A stretch of DNA of 58,949 nt from Blastocatellia bacterium (lineage in GTDB: Bacteria; Acidobacteriota; Blastocatellia; Pyrinomonadales; Pyrinomonadaceae): positions 1 to 58,949 of the forward strand of contig JACCVY010000085.1 of NCBI GenBank assembly GCA_013697915.1, in the 5' to 3' direction. Below, one piece after another: positions 18,108-26,243 of the stretch. Made by a program: the position numbers and the translations under genes. Under the pieces are notes generated by a model that ran no database searches, had not been told where the DNA came from, and worked only from the letters and a program-made list of their open reading frames with translations. Positions within the stretch are counted from its first letter, which is position 1. Each line of letters opens with the position of its first letter.

Positions 18108-19499
18108 GTGACCAAGACTCAGCCAGCGCGCGGCATGCGCGATTTTCTTCCCGCGGATGTGCGGCGCCGCCAATACGTCATTAACATCATTAAGGAAGTC
18201 TATGAGCGTTACGGCTTTGAGCCGCTGGAAACGCCCGCTGTCGAAAATATCGAAACGCTGCTGGGCAAGTACGGCGAGGAAGGGAACCAGCTCATCTTCA
18301 AGATTCTCAAGCGTGGCGAGCACGAGAAAACTGGAGAAGCCGACCTCGCTTTGCGATACGACTTGACTGTGCCGCTGGCTCGCGTTGTTGCTCAATATCA
18401 AAACGAGCTGCCGAAATTTTTTAAGCGTTATCAGATTCAACCAGTCTGGCGGGCGGATCGTCCGGCGCGCGGACGGTTTCGCGAGTTCTACCAATGCGAT
18501 GTTGATGTCTTGGGATCGCGATCGATGGTGGTGGAAGCGGAAATCTGTTCCGCCGCGAGCGACGTGCTCACCACGCTCGGCTTCAGCGATTTCACGATCC
18601 GTTTGAATCACCGGCTCGTGCTTACTGGTTTGTTGGAGCAGGCCGGACTTGCGCGCGACAAGCACGCCGACGCTTTAATTGCGCTCGATAAAATGGATAA
18701 AGCCGGCCCCGAGGGCGTCGCGCGTGAATTGAATCAACGCGGCATCATTCCGGAGTCTGCGGTGAAACTGATGCGTTTCTTCGAAGGCGTCAGCGGCGCA
18801 GAACGCGCTGCAAACCTGCTTGATTTGGATGGCGGCGAAACTCGCACCGCGTTCAATGCGGATATTTTGGGCAGACTGGTGGAGTTCATTGGTACGAACG
18901 AAACCGGCGCGAAGGGAGTTGACGATCTGCGTCAGATTTTACAATACTGCCGCGCCAGTGGAGTTGCCGGGCGCATAAAGTTAGATCCAACGCTGGCTCG
19001 CGGTTTGGCTTATTACACGGGCGCTATCATGGAGATCAATGTTAAAGATCTGCCGGGCAGCCTGGGTGGGGGCGGCCGCTACGATGATCTGGTAGGAATG
19101 TTCGCAGGCCAGGACGTCCCGGCGTGTGGTTTTTCGCTCGGCCTGGAACGAATTATTGTCGTGATGGCTGAACGAGAAATGTTTCCGGCTGAGCTGGTTT
19201 CCACCTCGGCCGACATCATGGTCAGCGTTTGGAACAGCGAATCGATAGTTGATTCCATCGCTCTCGCTAACGAGCTGCGTCGCGCCGGTCTGCGCGTCGA
19301 TCTGTATCCTGAGGCTGACAAGGTGGGCAAACAATTTAAGTATGCGTCGGAGCATGGCATTCCGTTCGTCACGGTGGTCGGCGACGACGAGAGCGCGCGC
19401 GGCGAAGTGGCAATCAAAAACATGCGTACCGGAGAGCAGAGTAGCGTAAAGCGCGAAGCAGTCGCCGGGGCGATCCGCGCCGCGTTGAATTCTATCTGA
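18108..19499 (+). CDS. hisS: Histidine-tRNA ligase
   Basis: The 463-residue class II synthetase charges tRNA-His. It has the N-terminal RGMRDFLP motif, motif 2 with FFKRYQIQPVWRADRPARGRFREFYQCDVD, and the His-specific segments LDPTLARGLAYYTGA-like and GGGGRYDDLVGMF. GFSLGLERI is motif 3, followed by an anticodon-binding domain (about 370-460). The start is GTG at 18108. An ATG at 18135 would remove conserved residues before MRDFLP. No Shine-Dalgarno is visible, since the upstream sequence is a word repeat. A DinB-like gene follows 13 bases later. Confidence 0.96.
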   Translation: MTKTQPARGMRDFLPADVRRRQYVINIIKEVYERYGFEPLETPAVENIETLLGKYGEEGNQLIFKILKRGEHEKTGEADLALRYDLTVPLARVVAQYQNELPKFFKRYQIQPVWRADRPARGRFREFYQCDVDVLGSRSMVVEAEICSAASDVLTTLGFSDFTIRLNHRLVLTGLLEQAGLARDKHADALIALDKMDKAGPEGVARELNQRGIIPESAVKLMRFFEGVSGAERAANLLDLDGGETRTAFNADILGRLVEFIGTNETGAKGVDDLRQILQYCRASGVAGRIKLDPTLARGLAYYTGAIMEINVKDLPGSLGGGGRYDDLVGMFAGQDVPACGFSLGLERIIVVMAEREMFPAELVSTSADIMVSVWNSESIVDSIALANELRRAGLRVDLYPEADKVGKQFKYASEHGIPFVTVVGDDESARGEVAIKNMRTGEQSSVKREAVAGAIRAALNSI

Positions 19500-19512
19500 C
19501 AGGTGAAGCCAT

Positions 19513-20082
19513 ATGACCGAAGCTCTGGGACAACATTATCTTGAGGACTCGATCGCGAGTCTGCGCGCCTACCAGAAGATGGCCGAGAAGGCGCTTGATC
19601 AACTCCAGGACGAAGAGTACTTCCGCACGCTTGATGAAGAGGGAAACAGCGTTGCCGTAATCATGAAGCATATGGCCGGAAACATGTTTTCGCGCTGGAC
19701 CGACTTCCTGACCACGGACGGCGAGAAGCCAAATCGCAATCGGGATATGGAGTTTGTGATTGATCCAAAGACTACTGTTAGGGAATTGCGTGAGTACTGG
19801 GAGAAGGGTTGGCAGTGTGTGTTCGCAACGCTGGAGCCGCTTGGCGCAGACGACTTGATGACTAGAGTAATGATTCGCGGCGAAGAACATACTGTCGCGC
19901 AGGCCATCAACCGGCAACTGATGCACTACGCGAACCACATAGGGCAGATAGTGTTTCTGGCGAAACACTTTCATGCGAGCGACTGGAAAACATTGAGCAT
20001 TCCGCGTAATCGTTCCGCAGAGTTCAATATCCGTCTGCAAAACCAACCGGCTGCGAAGGACGCTGAAGGGGCGGTTGAATGA
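19513..20082 (+). CDS. DinB/DUF1572-family protein
   Basis: A 189-residue four-helix-bundle type protein. It matches the DUF1572 pattern with SLRAYQKMAEKALDQL at the start, a His in IMKHMAGNMFSRWTDF (about 53) and the paired histidines MHYANHIGQIVFLAK near residue 137, which could bind a metal. An AGGTGA site precedes the ATG. It is closely spaced after hisS. Members of this superfamily include thiol-dependent transferases, but the substrate here is unknown. Confidence 0.85.
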   Translation: MTEALGQHYLEDSIASLRAYQKMAEKALDQLQDEEYFRTLDEEGNSVAVIMKHMAGNMFSRWTDFLTTDGEKPNRNRDMEFVIDPKTTVRELREYWEKGWQCVFATLEPLGADDLMTRVMIRGEEHTVAQAINRQLMHYANHIGQIVFLAKHFHASDWKTLSIPRNRSAEFNIRLQNQPAAKDAEGAVE

Positions 20083-20285
20083 AGTCTGGCTTTGCACAAA
20101 AAGTCAGATCCCGAGTCGACGCGGAGCGTTCCGATTGGCAAAGCCGCTAACGCGCACGGTGCTAATTAGAACGCTTCGCGTGATGAGCGTTTACGCGACT
20201 GCTGTGAACGGTACTACCCGCGCCAGGCATGGGTGACTTTTTGTGCGAAGCCATGAAGTCTTGAAGTTCACCGAGGAACAAGAGA

Positions 20286-20687
20286 ATGACCAGCGCTAAC
20301 GCTTTAATGAACCTTGTTGAATTCCACGTCGTGAAACTAAGCCACGTTAATGTCACTGTGCCGGCGGAGGTGGAGGCTGCGGCCAAAACTTTCTATGAAA
20401 CGGTGCTGGGACTGAAGGAAATTCCGAAACCGGTTGGGACCAGGCAAAACGTAGGTGCGTGGTTTGAACTCGGCGGCGTTCAGCTTCACTTATCAGTTGA
20501 AGAAAAAGTAACGAACGCGGGGAGTGACCGGCATGTTTGTTATGTCGTCACAGACATCGCGGTGGCGGAGCGCCATATTCGCGATTCCGGCGTGGGGATC
20601 ATTTCCGACCTGCGTCCCATTGCCGGCGTGAAACGGTTTTACGTTCGCGATCCCGGCGGCAATTTGATTGAGATTACGGGGGCTTAA
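20286..20687 (+). CDS. VOC-superfamily (glyoxalase/bleomycin-resistance-like) protein
   Basis: A 133-residue protein with the vicinal-oxygen-chelate layout: LSHVNVTVPAEVEAAAKTFY and FYETVLGLKEI at the N-terminus, WFELGGVQLHLSVEE in the middle, and FYVRDPGGNLIEITG at the end, with metal-ligand His and Glu in the usual places. GAGGAAC lies 8 bases before the ATG. Substrate unknown. Confidence 0.88.
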   Translation: MTSANALMNLVEFHVVKLSHVNVTVPAEVEAAAKTFYETVLGLKEIPKPVGTRQNVGAWFELGGVQLHLSVEEKVTNAGSDRHVCYVVTDIAVAERHIRDSGVGIISDLRPIAGVKRFYVRDPGGNLIEITGA

Positions 20688-20733
20688 AAGGAAGTCTGGT
20701 TAGCTTCTGAGAACGTGGGTCCCTGAAAACTGA

Positions 20734-20927
20734 GCGGGGGCAAGCCACCCTTCCTGACCTGAGAGGTTTTCAACGTTTCAAAATCTTTCTAGATTGAAAC
20801 TTTCTCAATTTCTAGTTTGAAAGGTTCTCAATCTAATTTATCGTACACGTCTGAGCAGCTTCAGTTGGGAAGGGTGGCTTTGGCACCCCAGCGCGGCTGA
20901 CGCGCCGGGGACGTGGCTTGCCCCCGC
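20734..20927. mobile_element. MITE-like element with GCGGGGGCAAGCCACCCTTC terminal inverted repeats (copy 1)
   Basis: The left end GCGGGGGCAAGCCACCCTTC is at 20734-20753. The right end is its reverse complement but is split by a small hairpin insertion at 20881-20912. The interior is AT-richer and includes repeated TTTCTAG/GAAACTTTC words. No protein is encoded. A second element with the same 20-bp ends and a different interior is at 57171-57303. It fills most of the gap 20688-20951 before aspS. Confidence 0.8.
20881..20912. repeat. Small hairpin inserted into the MITE right end, with 7-bp duplication
   Basis: GGTGGCTT is followed by a 32-base unit (TGGCACCCCAGCGCG... to ...CGCCGGGGAC) and then GTGGCTT again, so GTGGCTT flanks it on both sides. 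In copy 2 (57284-57303) the same end reads continuously GAAGGGTGGCTTGCCCCCGC, an empty site. The unit folds as CCCC-AGCGCG / CGCGCC-GGGG and resembles the nested hairpin at 13530. Confidence 0.8.
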
Positions 20928-20951
20928 AGCTTTTGACCATAGAATAGCTTC

Positions 20952-22763
20952 ATGCTTGATCATCTTGGAAATCTCGAGCGTACACATTCGTGCGGCGCTT
21001 TGCGTGCAATTGATGTCGGCGCCAGCGTCATGCTGATGGGCTGGGTTGCGCGGCGGCGCGATTTTGGCGAGCTGACCTTTATCGATCTGCGCGATCGCGA
21101 CGGTATCACTCAAGTCGTCTTCAATTCCGAAGACGCGCCTGAAGCCCATGCAAAAGCAAAAGAGTCCCGCGGTGAGTTCGTAATCGCAGTCACCGGCCAG
21201 GTGGTGCGTCGCGATGAAGCCTCGCGCAATCCAAAATTGCCGACTGGCGAAGTGGAAGTGCAGGCGCGCGAAGTCTGGATTCTCAATGATGCGCGCACGC
21301 TGCCGTTTCAACTCGACTCGTCTGTCGACTCGTTGGCCAGTGAAGATTTGCGTTTGAAGTATCGTTATCTTGATCTGCGGCGGCCGCAGCTCCAGGCGAA
21401 TTTGCGCCTGCGGCATCGCGTGCTGCGAGAGATACGCAGCTACATGGACGAGCAGGGCTTCACGGAAATTGAAACACCGATTCTGATCAAATCCACTCCT
21501 GAAGGCGCGCGCGATTATATTGTTCCGTCGCGCGTGCAACCGGGAAAATTCTTTGCGTTGCCGCAATCGCCGCAGTTGTTCAAACAGCTTTGCATGATCG
21601 CTGGACTGGATAAGTATTTTCAGATCGCGCGCTGCTTTCGCGACGAGGATCTGCGCGCGGATCGCCAGCCAGAGTTTACCCAGCTTGATCTGGAAATGAG
21701 TTTTGCCACGCTGGATCAGATTTATTCCGTGACTGAAGGATTGTTCGCGCGCCTCTTCAAGCTGATTGGAGTTGAGCTGTTGCTGCCCTTCCCGCGCTTT
21801 AGTTATGCAGAAGCGATGCGGCGCTGGGGGTCGGATAAACCCGACCTGCGAATTGAGGGGATGGAGTTGCAGGATCTTTCGCTGGCACTCGAGGGAACCA
21901 CTTTTGCTCCTTACGCGGCGGCGCTTGCTGCCGGCGGAGAAGTAAAGGGGATCGTCGTAAGTGGCGGTGCTGCGCTTTCGCGCAAAACGCTCGACGAATT
22001 ACAGGAATTCGCAAGGCGGTACGGCGCCGCGGCGCTCGCCTGGATAAAACTTGGCGACGAAACCACTTCCTCGCTCATGAAAGTTTTGGGTGAAGTCTTT
22101 GTAAACGGCTTGGCTTCGACCGCTGCTGCTAAGAAAGGCGATGCGGTCCTGATAGTTTCCGGAAAATCAAAAACAGTGGCGGCAAGTCTGGGTGCTTTGC
22201 GAAACGAAGTTGCGCGCCGTGAGAAGTTAATTCCGCCAAACGCGTACGCGCCCTTGTGGGTAACCGAGTTTCCCATGTTTGAGTACCACGAAGACGATGG
22301 CCGCTATTACGCCATGCACCATCCTTTCACTTCGCCGCTCGATGAAGACCTGGAATTACTCGAGCGCGCAGTTGAACGAGGCGAAACGGACTTGTTGGGA
22401 AAACTGCGAACTAAGGCCTACGACCCGGTTATCAACGGTGTCGAACTGGCCAGCGGTTCAATTCGTATCCACCGCCGCGACGTGCAGCGTCTCGTCTTCA
22501 AAGCCCTGGGCCTGACAACAGAAGAAGCGCGTTCACGCTTTGGCTTTTTTCTTGACGCGCTTGAGTATGGCACTCCACCACATGGTGGCATCGCGCCCGG
22601 AATTGATCGTTTGATGATGGTGCTGGCGGGCACGGAAAACATTCGCGACGTGATGGCGTTTCCCAAAACGGCTTCCGCAACCGATCTGATGATTGACGCG
22701 CCGGGCGAAGTTGATCAAAAGCAATTGGAAGAGCTGCATTTGAAGATTGTTGACAAGGAGTAG
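20952..22763 (+). CDS. aspS: Aspartate-tRNA ligase
   Basis: The 603-residue class IIb synthetase is of the bacterial type. An N-terminal OB-fold anticodon domain (1-105) is followed by motif 2 (FQIARCFRDEDLRADRQPEF), the flipping-loop region (GARDYIVPSR, FFALPQSPQLFKQ), the bacterial GAD insertion domain (about 290-410), and motif 3 (GGIAPGIDRLMMVL). FDVIMAFPKT-like RDVMAFPKTASATDLM ends the catalytic core. Whether it is discriminating or also charges tRNA-Asn depends on whether gatCAB and asnS exist elsewhere, which is not visible here. Confidence 0.97.
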   Translation: MLDHLGNLERTHSCGALRAIDVGASVMLMGWVARRRDFGELTFIDLRDRDGITQVVFNSEDAPEAHAKAKESRGEFVIAVTGQVVRRDEASRNPKLPTGEVEVQAREVWILNDARTLPFQLDSSVDSLASEDLRLKYRYLDLRRPQLQANLRLRHRVLREIRSYMDEQGFTEIETPILIKSTPEGARDYIVPSRVQPGKFFALPQSPQLFKQLCMIAGLDKYFQIARCFRDEDLRADRQPEFTQLDLEMSFATLDQIYSVTEGLFARLFKLIGVELLLPFPRFSYAEAMRRWGSDKPDLRIEGMELQDLSLALEGTTFAPYAAALAAGGEVKGIVVSGGAALSRKTLDELQEFARRYGAAALAWIKLGDETTSSLMKVLGEVFVNGLASTAAAKKGDAVLIVSGKSKTVAASLGALRNEVARREKLIPPNAYAPLWVTEFPMFEYHEDDGRYYAMHHPFTSPLDEDLELLERAVERGETDLLGKLRTKAYDPVINGVELASGSIRIHRRDVQRLVFKALGLTTEEARSRFGFFLDALEYGTPPHGGIAPGIDRLMMVLAGTENIRDVMAFPKTASATDLMIDAPGEVDQKQLEELHLKIVDKE

Positions 22764-22777
22764 GCCGCTAAGAAGTA

Positions 22778-22886
22778 ATCCGCAGGGTACGCAGATTACT
22801 CCGATTCATAAAAGGGTGGACCGCCGCCGGTGTTTCGCTATTTCGTTCTGATGCTTCTTTTTGTGAAATCTGCTTAATCTGCGGAT
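22778..22886. repeat. Inverted ATCCGCAG/CTGCGGAT word repeats after aspS
   Basis: TAATCCGCAGGGTACGCAGA (22778 on) faces AAATCTGCTTAATCTGCGGA (22865 on). The arms are inverted copies of a TAATC(C/T)GC word and could form a hairpin between aspS and the JAMM gene. Confidence 0.6.
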
Positions 22887-22917
22887 GTGTCTTCGAGTTT
22901 CCTGACCCGCTTAGCCG

Positions 22918-23331
22918 ATGCTCACTCTTAACAGCAATCAACGCCAGCAGATTTTTGCATATGCTAGACGAGCCGTCCCGGCCGAGTGTTGCGGCCTGAT
23001 AGGCGGCGACGGCGAGCGCGCAACCAGTCTATATCCGATGCGCAATGTGGCTGCGAACGCAGACTCGGCGTACGAAGCGGCGCCGGAAGATTTGTTTGCG
23101 GCACAGCGCCAGATGCGCGAACGCGGCGAACAACTCCTTGCCATCTATCATTCGCATCCGCGCGCGACCCAGCCACAGCCGTCCGAAACCGACGTGCGTC
23201 TGGCCTACTATCCGCAGGCGATCTATTTCATTGTTGGTTTGGCAGCGGAACAACCAGTGATGCGTGCTTTTAAGATTTCCGAGGCCGAGTGCCGCTGGGA
23301 AGAAGTTGAGTATGCGCTCGCAGGCGAGTAA
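22918..23331 (+). CDS. JAMM/MPN-domain (M67-type) metallopeptidase
   Basis: A 137-residue single-domain JAMM protein. The zinc site can be read in full: E23 in PAECCGLIGG, the HSHP motif with H78 and H80, S89 and D92 (PSETD). Bacterial members cleave ubiquitin-like or sulfur-carrier fusions, or peptides, but no ThiS/MoaD-like partner is adjacent, so the substrate is unknown. It may be cotranscribed with the downstream membrane protein gene (39 bases apart). Confidence 0.9.
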   Translation: MLTLNSNQRQQIFAYARRAVPAECCGLIGGDGERATSLYPMRNVAANADSAYEAAPEDLFAAQRQMRERGEQLLAIYHSHPRATQPQPSETDVRLAYYPQAIYFIVGLAAEQPVMRAFKISEAECRWEEVEYALAGE

Positions 23332-23370
23332 GATTGAACCATCTTAGCTACCACATCGTAGAGACTGTCG

Positions 23371-24051
23371 ATGGAGAGAAAAAGTAGTAAATACGATACC
23401 AACCCCCTCGACCCTGAGTATGCAAAGAACGCGGAAAAAGGGCAGGGCGAAGGCGGCAATGGACCAGTAACGCAGCCGGTGCAGGGCGCAACGCGCGAGG
23501 TTGGTTCCGCGGCTAACGAAGAAGCACGCGCCAACGTTTACTCCGAAGCTCCTACACGCCGTTACGACAAGGCCTCGTTGGAAGCATCGTATCCTTCAGT
23601 TTTCGTGCCGCCAACTTACTCCCCCCCGGCGCCCTATCAAGCGGCGCAATTCACGGCTCCGCAAGTAACACAAAAACCAGGTTCGAGATCCGTCGCCGGT
23701 ATCGGTTTGTCGGAAAAGTGGGCCATGGTCCTGCCGTATACGCCATTTTATATAGGGGTCGTAGTCTCGCTTTTGGAACTCTTTTTAGTGCCCAAACGTG
23801 AGGCCAAGGTGCGCTTTCATGCTGCTCAGGGTTTGGCGCTGCATGTGGCGATTTTGGTGTTGCAAACTGCCTTTGCGCTTGTAGGTGCGATCACTGGTAC
23901 AAGCGCCGGAAGTTCGCTGTTCAAAATAGCCGCTTTCGTGTTTCTGATTATCTCCATGGTTCGCGTGGCCAAAGGCAAACCTCATCACATAAGTGCCCTG
24001 ACAGAACCCGGACAATGGTTCAACGATCATATCGAATTAAAGAAGTCCTAG
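23371..24051 (+). CDS. DUF4870/Tic20-like membrane protein
   Basis: A 226-residue protein. The first 110 residues are hydrophilic and disordered-looking (Pro, Gln, Ser, Ala). Then come about three hydrophobic spans: VLPYTPFYIGVVVSLLELFLV, the segment after RFHAAQGLALHVAILV, and FKIAAFVFLIISMVRVA. The KVRFHAAQGLALH motif is typical of the DUF4870 group of small membrane proteins. Function unknown. Confidence 0.75.
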   Translation: MERKSSKYDTNPLDPEYAKNAEKGQGEGGNGPVTQPVQGATREVGSAANEEARANVYSEAPTRRYDKASLEASYPSVFVPPTYSPPAPYQAAQFTAPQVTQKPGSRSVAGIGLSEKWAMVLPYTPFYIGVVVSLLELFLVPKREAKVRFHAAQGLALHVAILVLQTAFALVGAITGTSAGSSLFKIAAFVFLIISMVRVAKGKPHHISALTEPGQWFNDHIELKKS

Positions 24052-24066
24052 GCCGACCTGGGCATC

Positions 24067-24082
24067 TGGCACTGGCTTTGCA
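24067..24082 (+). promoter_or_regulatory. Sigma-54 (-24/-12) type promoter
   Basis: TGGCACTGGCTTTGCA has the invariant GG and GC 10 bases apart (68-69 and 80-81) and matches TGGCAC-N5-TTGCA, with a pyrimidine before it. It points toward the small frame at 24115 and the M48 protease gene at 24420. A sigma-54-dependent NtrC-type activator gene is present in the window at 47755. No activator binding site was identified, so this is a sequence match only. Confidence 0.6.
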
Positions 24083-24114
24083 GTGAATCCGCGCGGAGGC
24101 GTTGCCAGAACAGC

Positions 24115-24423
24115 TTGTTGAATCTTCGAACTGAAATCGTTCTAAAAGACGCTAATGATGTTGCGTTTTGGTTCAGCTTTAGCTCGCGCCTCGCAACATT
24201 TTGGCAACAAAAAGCGGGCAAACGCCGGCTTGCGGTAACTCATCAAACAGAAGCCAGGCCAAAGGCTCTCTTCCCTAAATGGCGTGAATACGGTGAGTGC
24301 ACTTATTCCGGGAAGGTTGGGCCAGAAGACATTAGAGCGGCACAATCTCAGGATTGGCCGCTTTATTTTTTGGCTCGATTTGATTTTGAGTTTCGGCATC
24401 GCCGATATGGAGAAAACAAATGA
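24115..24423 (+). CDS. Small open frame overlapping the M48 gene start, doubtful
   Basis: A 102-codon frame begins with TTG about 32 bases after the sigma-54-like promoter and ends with TGA overlapping the ATG of the protease gene (ATGA). That arrangement is typical of translational coupling. Against it: the amino-acid composition (many Trp, Phe and Arg, no recognisable motif) looks like non-coding sequence, and GGAGG lies 15 bases upstream, too far for a good site. If it is not a gene, the whole stretch 24052-24419 is a long leader with no other feature I can see. Confidence 0.22.
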   Translation: MLNLRTEIVLKDANDVAFWFSFSSRLATFWQQKAGKRRLAVTHQTEARPKALFPKWREYGECTYSGKVGPEDIRAAQSQDWPLYFLARFDFEFRHRRYGENK

Positions 24424-25856
24424 TTAGAAAAAACAATTACAGCGTGAATCGGATGCTGGCAATGCTGGCGGCCTTTGCGATTTTTGCAATGCCCGTTTCC
24501 GTTTTCACCCAGACAAAAATCAGTTATCACAGCAACAAATACAAACTGGCGGATGACGTAAAAGTCGGTCGCCAGGCGGCGTCGGAAGTTGAGCAACAGA
24601 TGCCAATTCTGAACGACGCGCAAACTACGAACTACATTTCGCGGGTGGGCATGCGGCTGGTGTCGGCCATTCCACCAGAATTTCAGCATCCCGAGTTTCA
24701 ATACTATTTCAAGGTTGTAAACGCCAGCGACATCAACGCCTTTGCCTTGCCCGGTGGTCCAATGTACGTAAACCGCGGCATGATCGAGGCAGCGCGCAAC
24801 GAGGGTGAGATGGCTGGTGTTATGGCCCACGAGCTTAGTCACGTCGCTTTGCGTCACGGCACCGCGCAGGCATCCAAAGCACAGAAGTATGGTTTGTTGG
24901 CCGGCATCCTCGGCATCGGTGGACAGATTATTGGTGGACCCGCAGGAGCGGCGGCGCAGGTTGCGGGACAAGGTGTCGGCGTTTACTTTCTAAAGTTCAG
25001 TCGCGAATATGAAACTGAAGCCGACATACTTGGCGCACAGATCATGGCGCGTGCCGGCTATGACCCGCGCGATTTGGCAAACATGTTTCAGACTATCGAA
25101 CGTCAAAGCGGCGGTGGCGGTGGCGGGTTTATGAGTAGTCACCCCAGTCCGGCCAATCGTTATGCGCGGATAAATCAGGAAGCGCAGTACCTGCGGATAG
25201 TAAATCCGGTGCGCGACTCGCGCGAGTTTGCGCAGGTCCAGGCGCGCTTGCGAGGCATGGGCCGAGCGCCATCAATGCAGGAGATTGCACGCAGCGGTCA
25301 ACGCAATCCAAACGGCGAAACTACCGGCAACACAGGAAACTATCCTAATAATCCGCCGGGTGGCCGCGTTGGATATCCCTCAACTCAGTATCAGAACTAT
25401 TCTGAGTTTGGCGGGGCGTTGCGTGTCAGCGTGCCCAGCAATTGGCGCGAGCTCGGGGGAAACAATGATGTCTGGTTTTCTCCCGAAGGCGCTTATGGTC
25501 AATTCCAGAATCAGGTGGTCTACACGCACGGCGTAAACTTTGGCGTGTTCCAGCCGCAAAGCAACAATCTGCAACAGGCGACTAATGAGTTTCTCAGCAG
25601 CCTGGGTCAGGGCAATGGAAATCTGCGCCAGCAAAGTGGCTACCAGCGCACCACGATTTCGGGAAGGCCCGGCTTATCAACGACACTCAACAACGTCAAT
25701 GAAGCAACCGGCCAGGCGGAAATCATAACTGTCGTCACGACGCAACTGCGCAACGGCCAAGTCTTTTACATGATTGCGGTCGCGCCAAGTAACGATTTCA
25801 ATTCGTTCCAAGCCGCTTTCCGCAACATCCTTCGTTCAGTGCAATTGAACGACTAG
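24420..25856 (+). CDS. M48-family metalloprotease with C-terminal extension (BepA/YfgC-like)
   Basis: A 478-residue periplasmic protease. After a signal peptide (MLAMLAAFAIFAMPVSVF), the M48 domain carries the zinc motif H137-E138-L-S-H141 (MAHELSHVALRHG) and the third-ligand region EYETEADILGAQIMARAGY (about 196-213), then the SSHPSPANRYARI motif usual in the family. The C-terminal 170 residues, after a Gly/Asn-rich linker, have no recognised domain (SNWRELGGNNDVWFSP region). Likely role: quality control of outer-membrane or envelope proteins. A clear terminator follows. Confidence 0.92.
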   Translation: MIRKNNYSVNRMLAMLAAFAIFAMPVSVFTQTKISYHSNKYKLADDVKVGRQAASEVEQQMPILNDAQTTNYISRVGMRLVSAIPPEFQHPEFQYYFKVVNASDINAFALPGGPMYVNRGMIEAARNEGEMAGVMAHELSHVALRHGTAQASKAQKYGLLAGILGIGGQIIGGPAGAAAQVAGQGVGVYFLKFSREYETEADILGAQIMARAGYDPRDLANMFQTIERQSGGGGGGFMSSHPSPANRYARINQEAQYLRIVNPVRDSREFAQVQARLRGMGRAPSMQEIARSGQRNPNGETTGNTGNYPNNPPGGRVGYPSTQYQNYSEFGGALRVSVPSNWRELGGNNDVWFSPEGAYGQFQNQVVYTHGVNFGVFQPQSNNLQQATNEFLSSLGQGNGNLRQQSGYQRTTISGRPGLSTTLNNVNEATGQAEIITVVTTQLRNGQVFYMIAVAPSNDFNSFQAAFRNILRSVQLND

Positions 25857-25885
25857 TTCGTCAACTTAACCAACAGTCAATGGCA

Positions 25886-25915
25886 AAAGGCCCGCTTCCA
25901 GAGCGGGCCTTTCCT
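25886..25915 (+). terminator. Rho-independent-type terminator after the M48 gene
   Basis: AAAGGCCCGC (25886-25895) pairs perfectly with GCGGGCCTTT (25903-25912) across a 7-base loop, and is followed by CCTTT. It lies 30 bases after the stop codon. Confidence 0.85.
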
Positions 25916-25939
25916 TTGAAGCATAAAACTTTGCGCAAA

Positions 25940-26165
25940 ACTTATCACGTGCTTAGTCCGCGTTAGCGGACGACTGCCAATAGCCCGGCAGTTCACTGCT
26001 GGGATGAGCGGCAAAAGAAGTGTAGTCCGTGCAACGGACGATTGAAAGATGTCAAATAACAAACACTTCAGCCGTCCGTTTCACGGACTTTTTTGTGAAT
26101 CCTCTCTTCCCAGCGATGAATCGCTGGGCTATTGGCATTCGTCCGCTATCGCGGACTGGTCTCTT
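25940..26165. repeat. Multi-hairpin composite repeat (AGTCCG...CGGACT / CCCAGC...GCTGGG units)
   Basis: The gap 25857-26243 holds, after the terminator, a series of short palindromes: AGTCCGCGTTAGCGGAC, CCCGGCAGTTCACTGCTGGG, AGTCCGTGCAACGGAC, CCGTCCGTTTCACGGACTT, CCCAGCGATGAATCGCTGGG and GTCCGCTATCGCGGAC. Left and right halves mirror each other, giving an overall inverted arrangement. No gene is visible; small frames in it are by-products of the palindromes. Confidence 0.75.
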
Positions 26166-26243
26166 ACTCTTTGTGCAAAGTGCAAAACTTCGAGGATCGT
26201 CAACGAATGGTTTCGTAATGGTTTCCGGGAACCAACCAACAGG

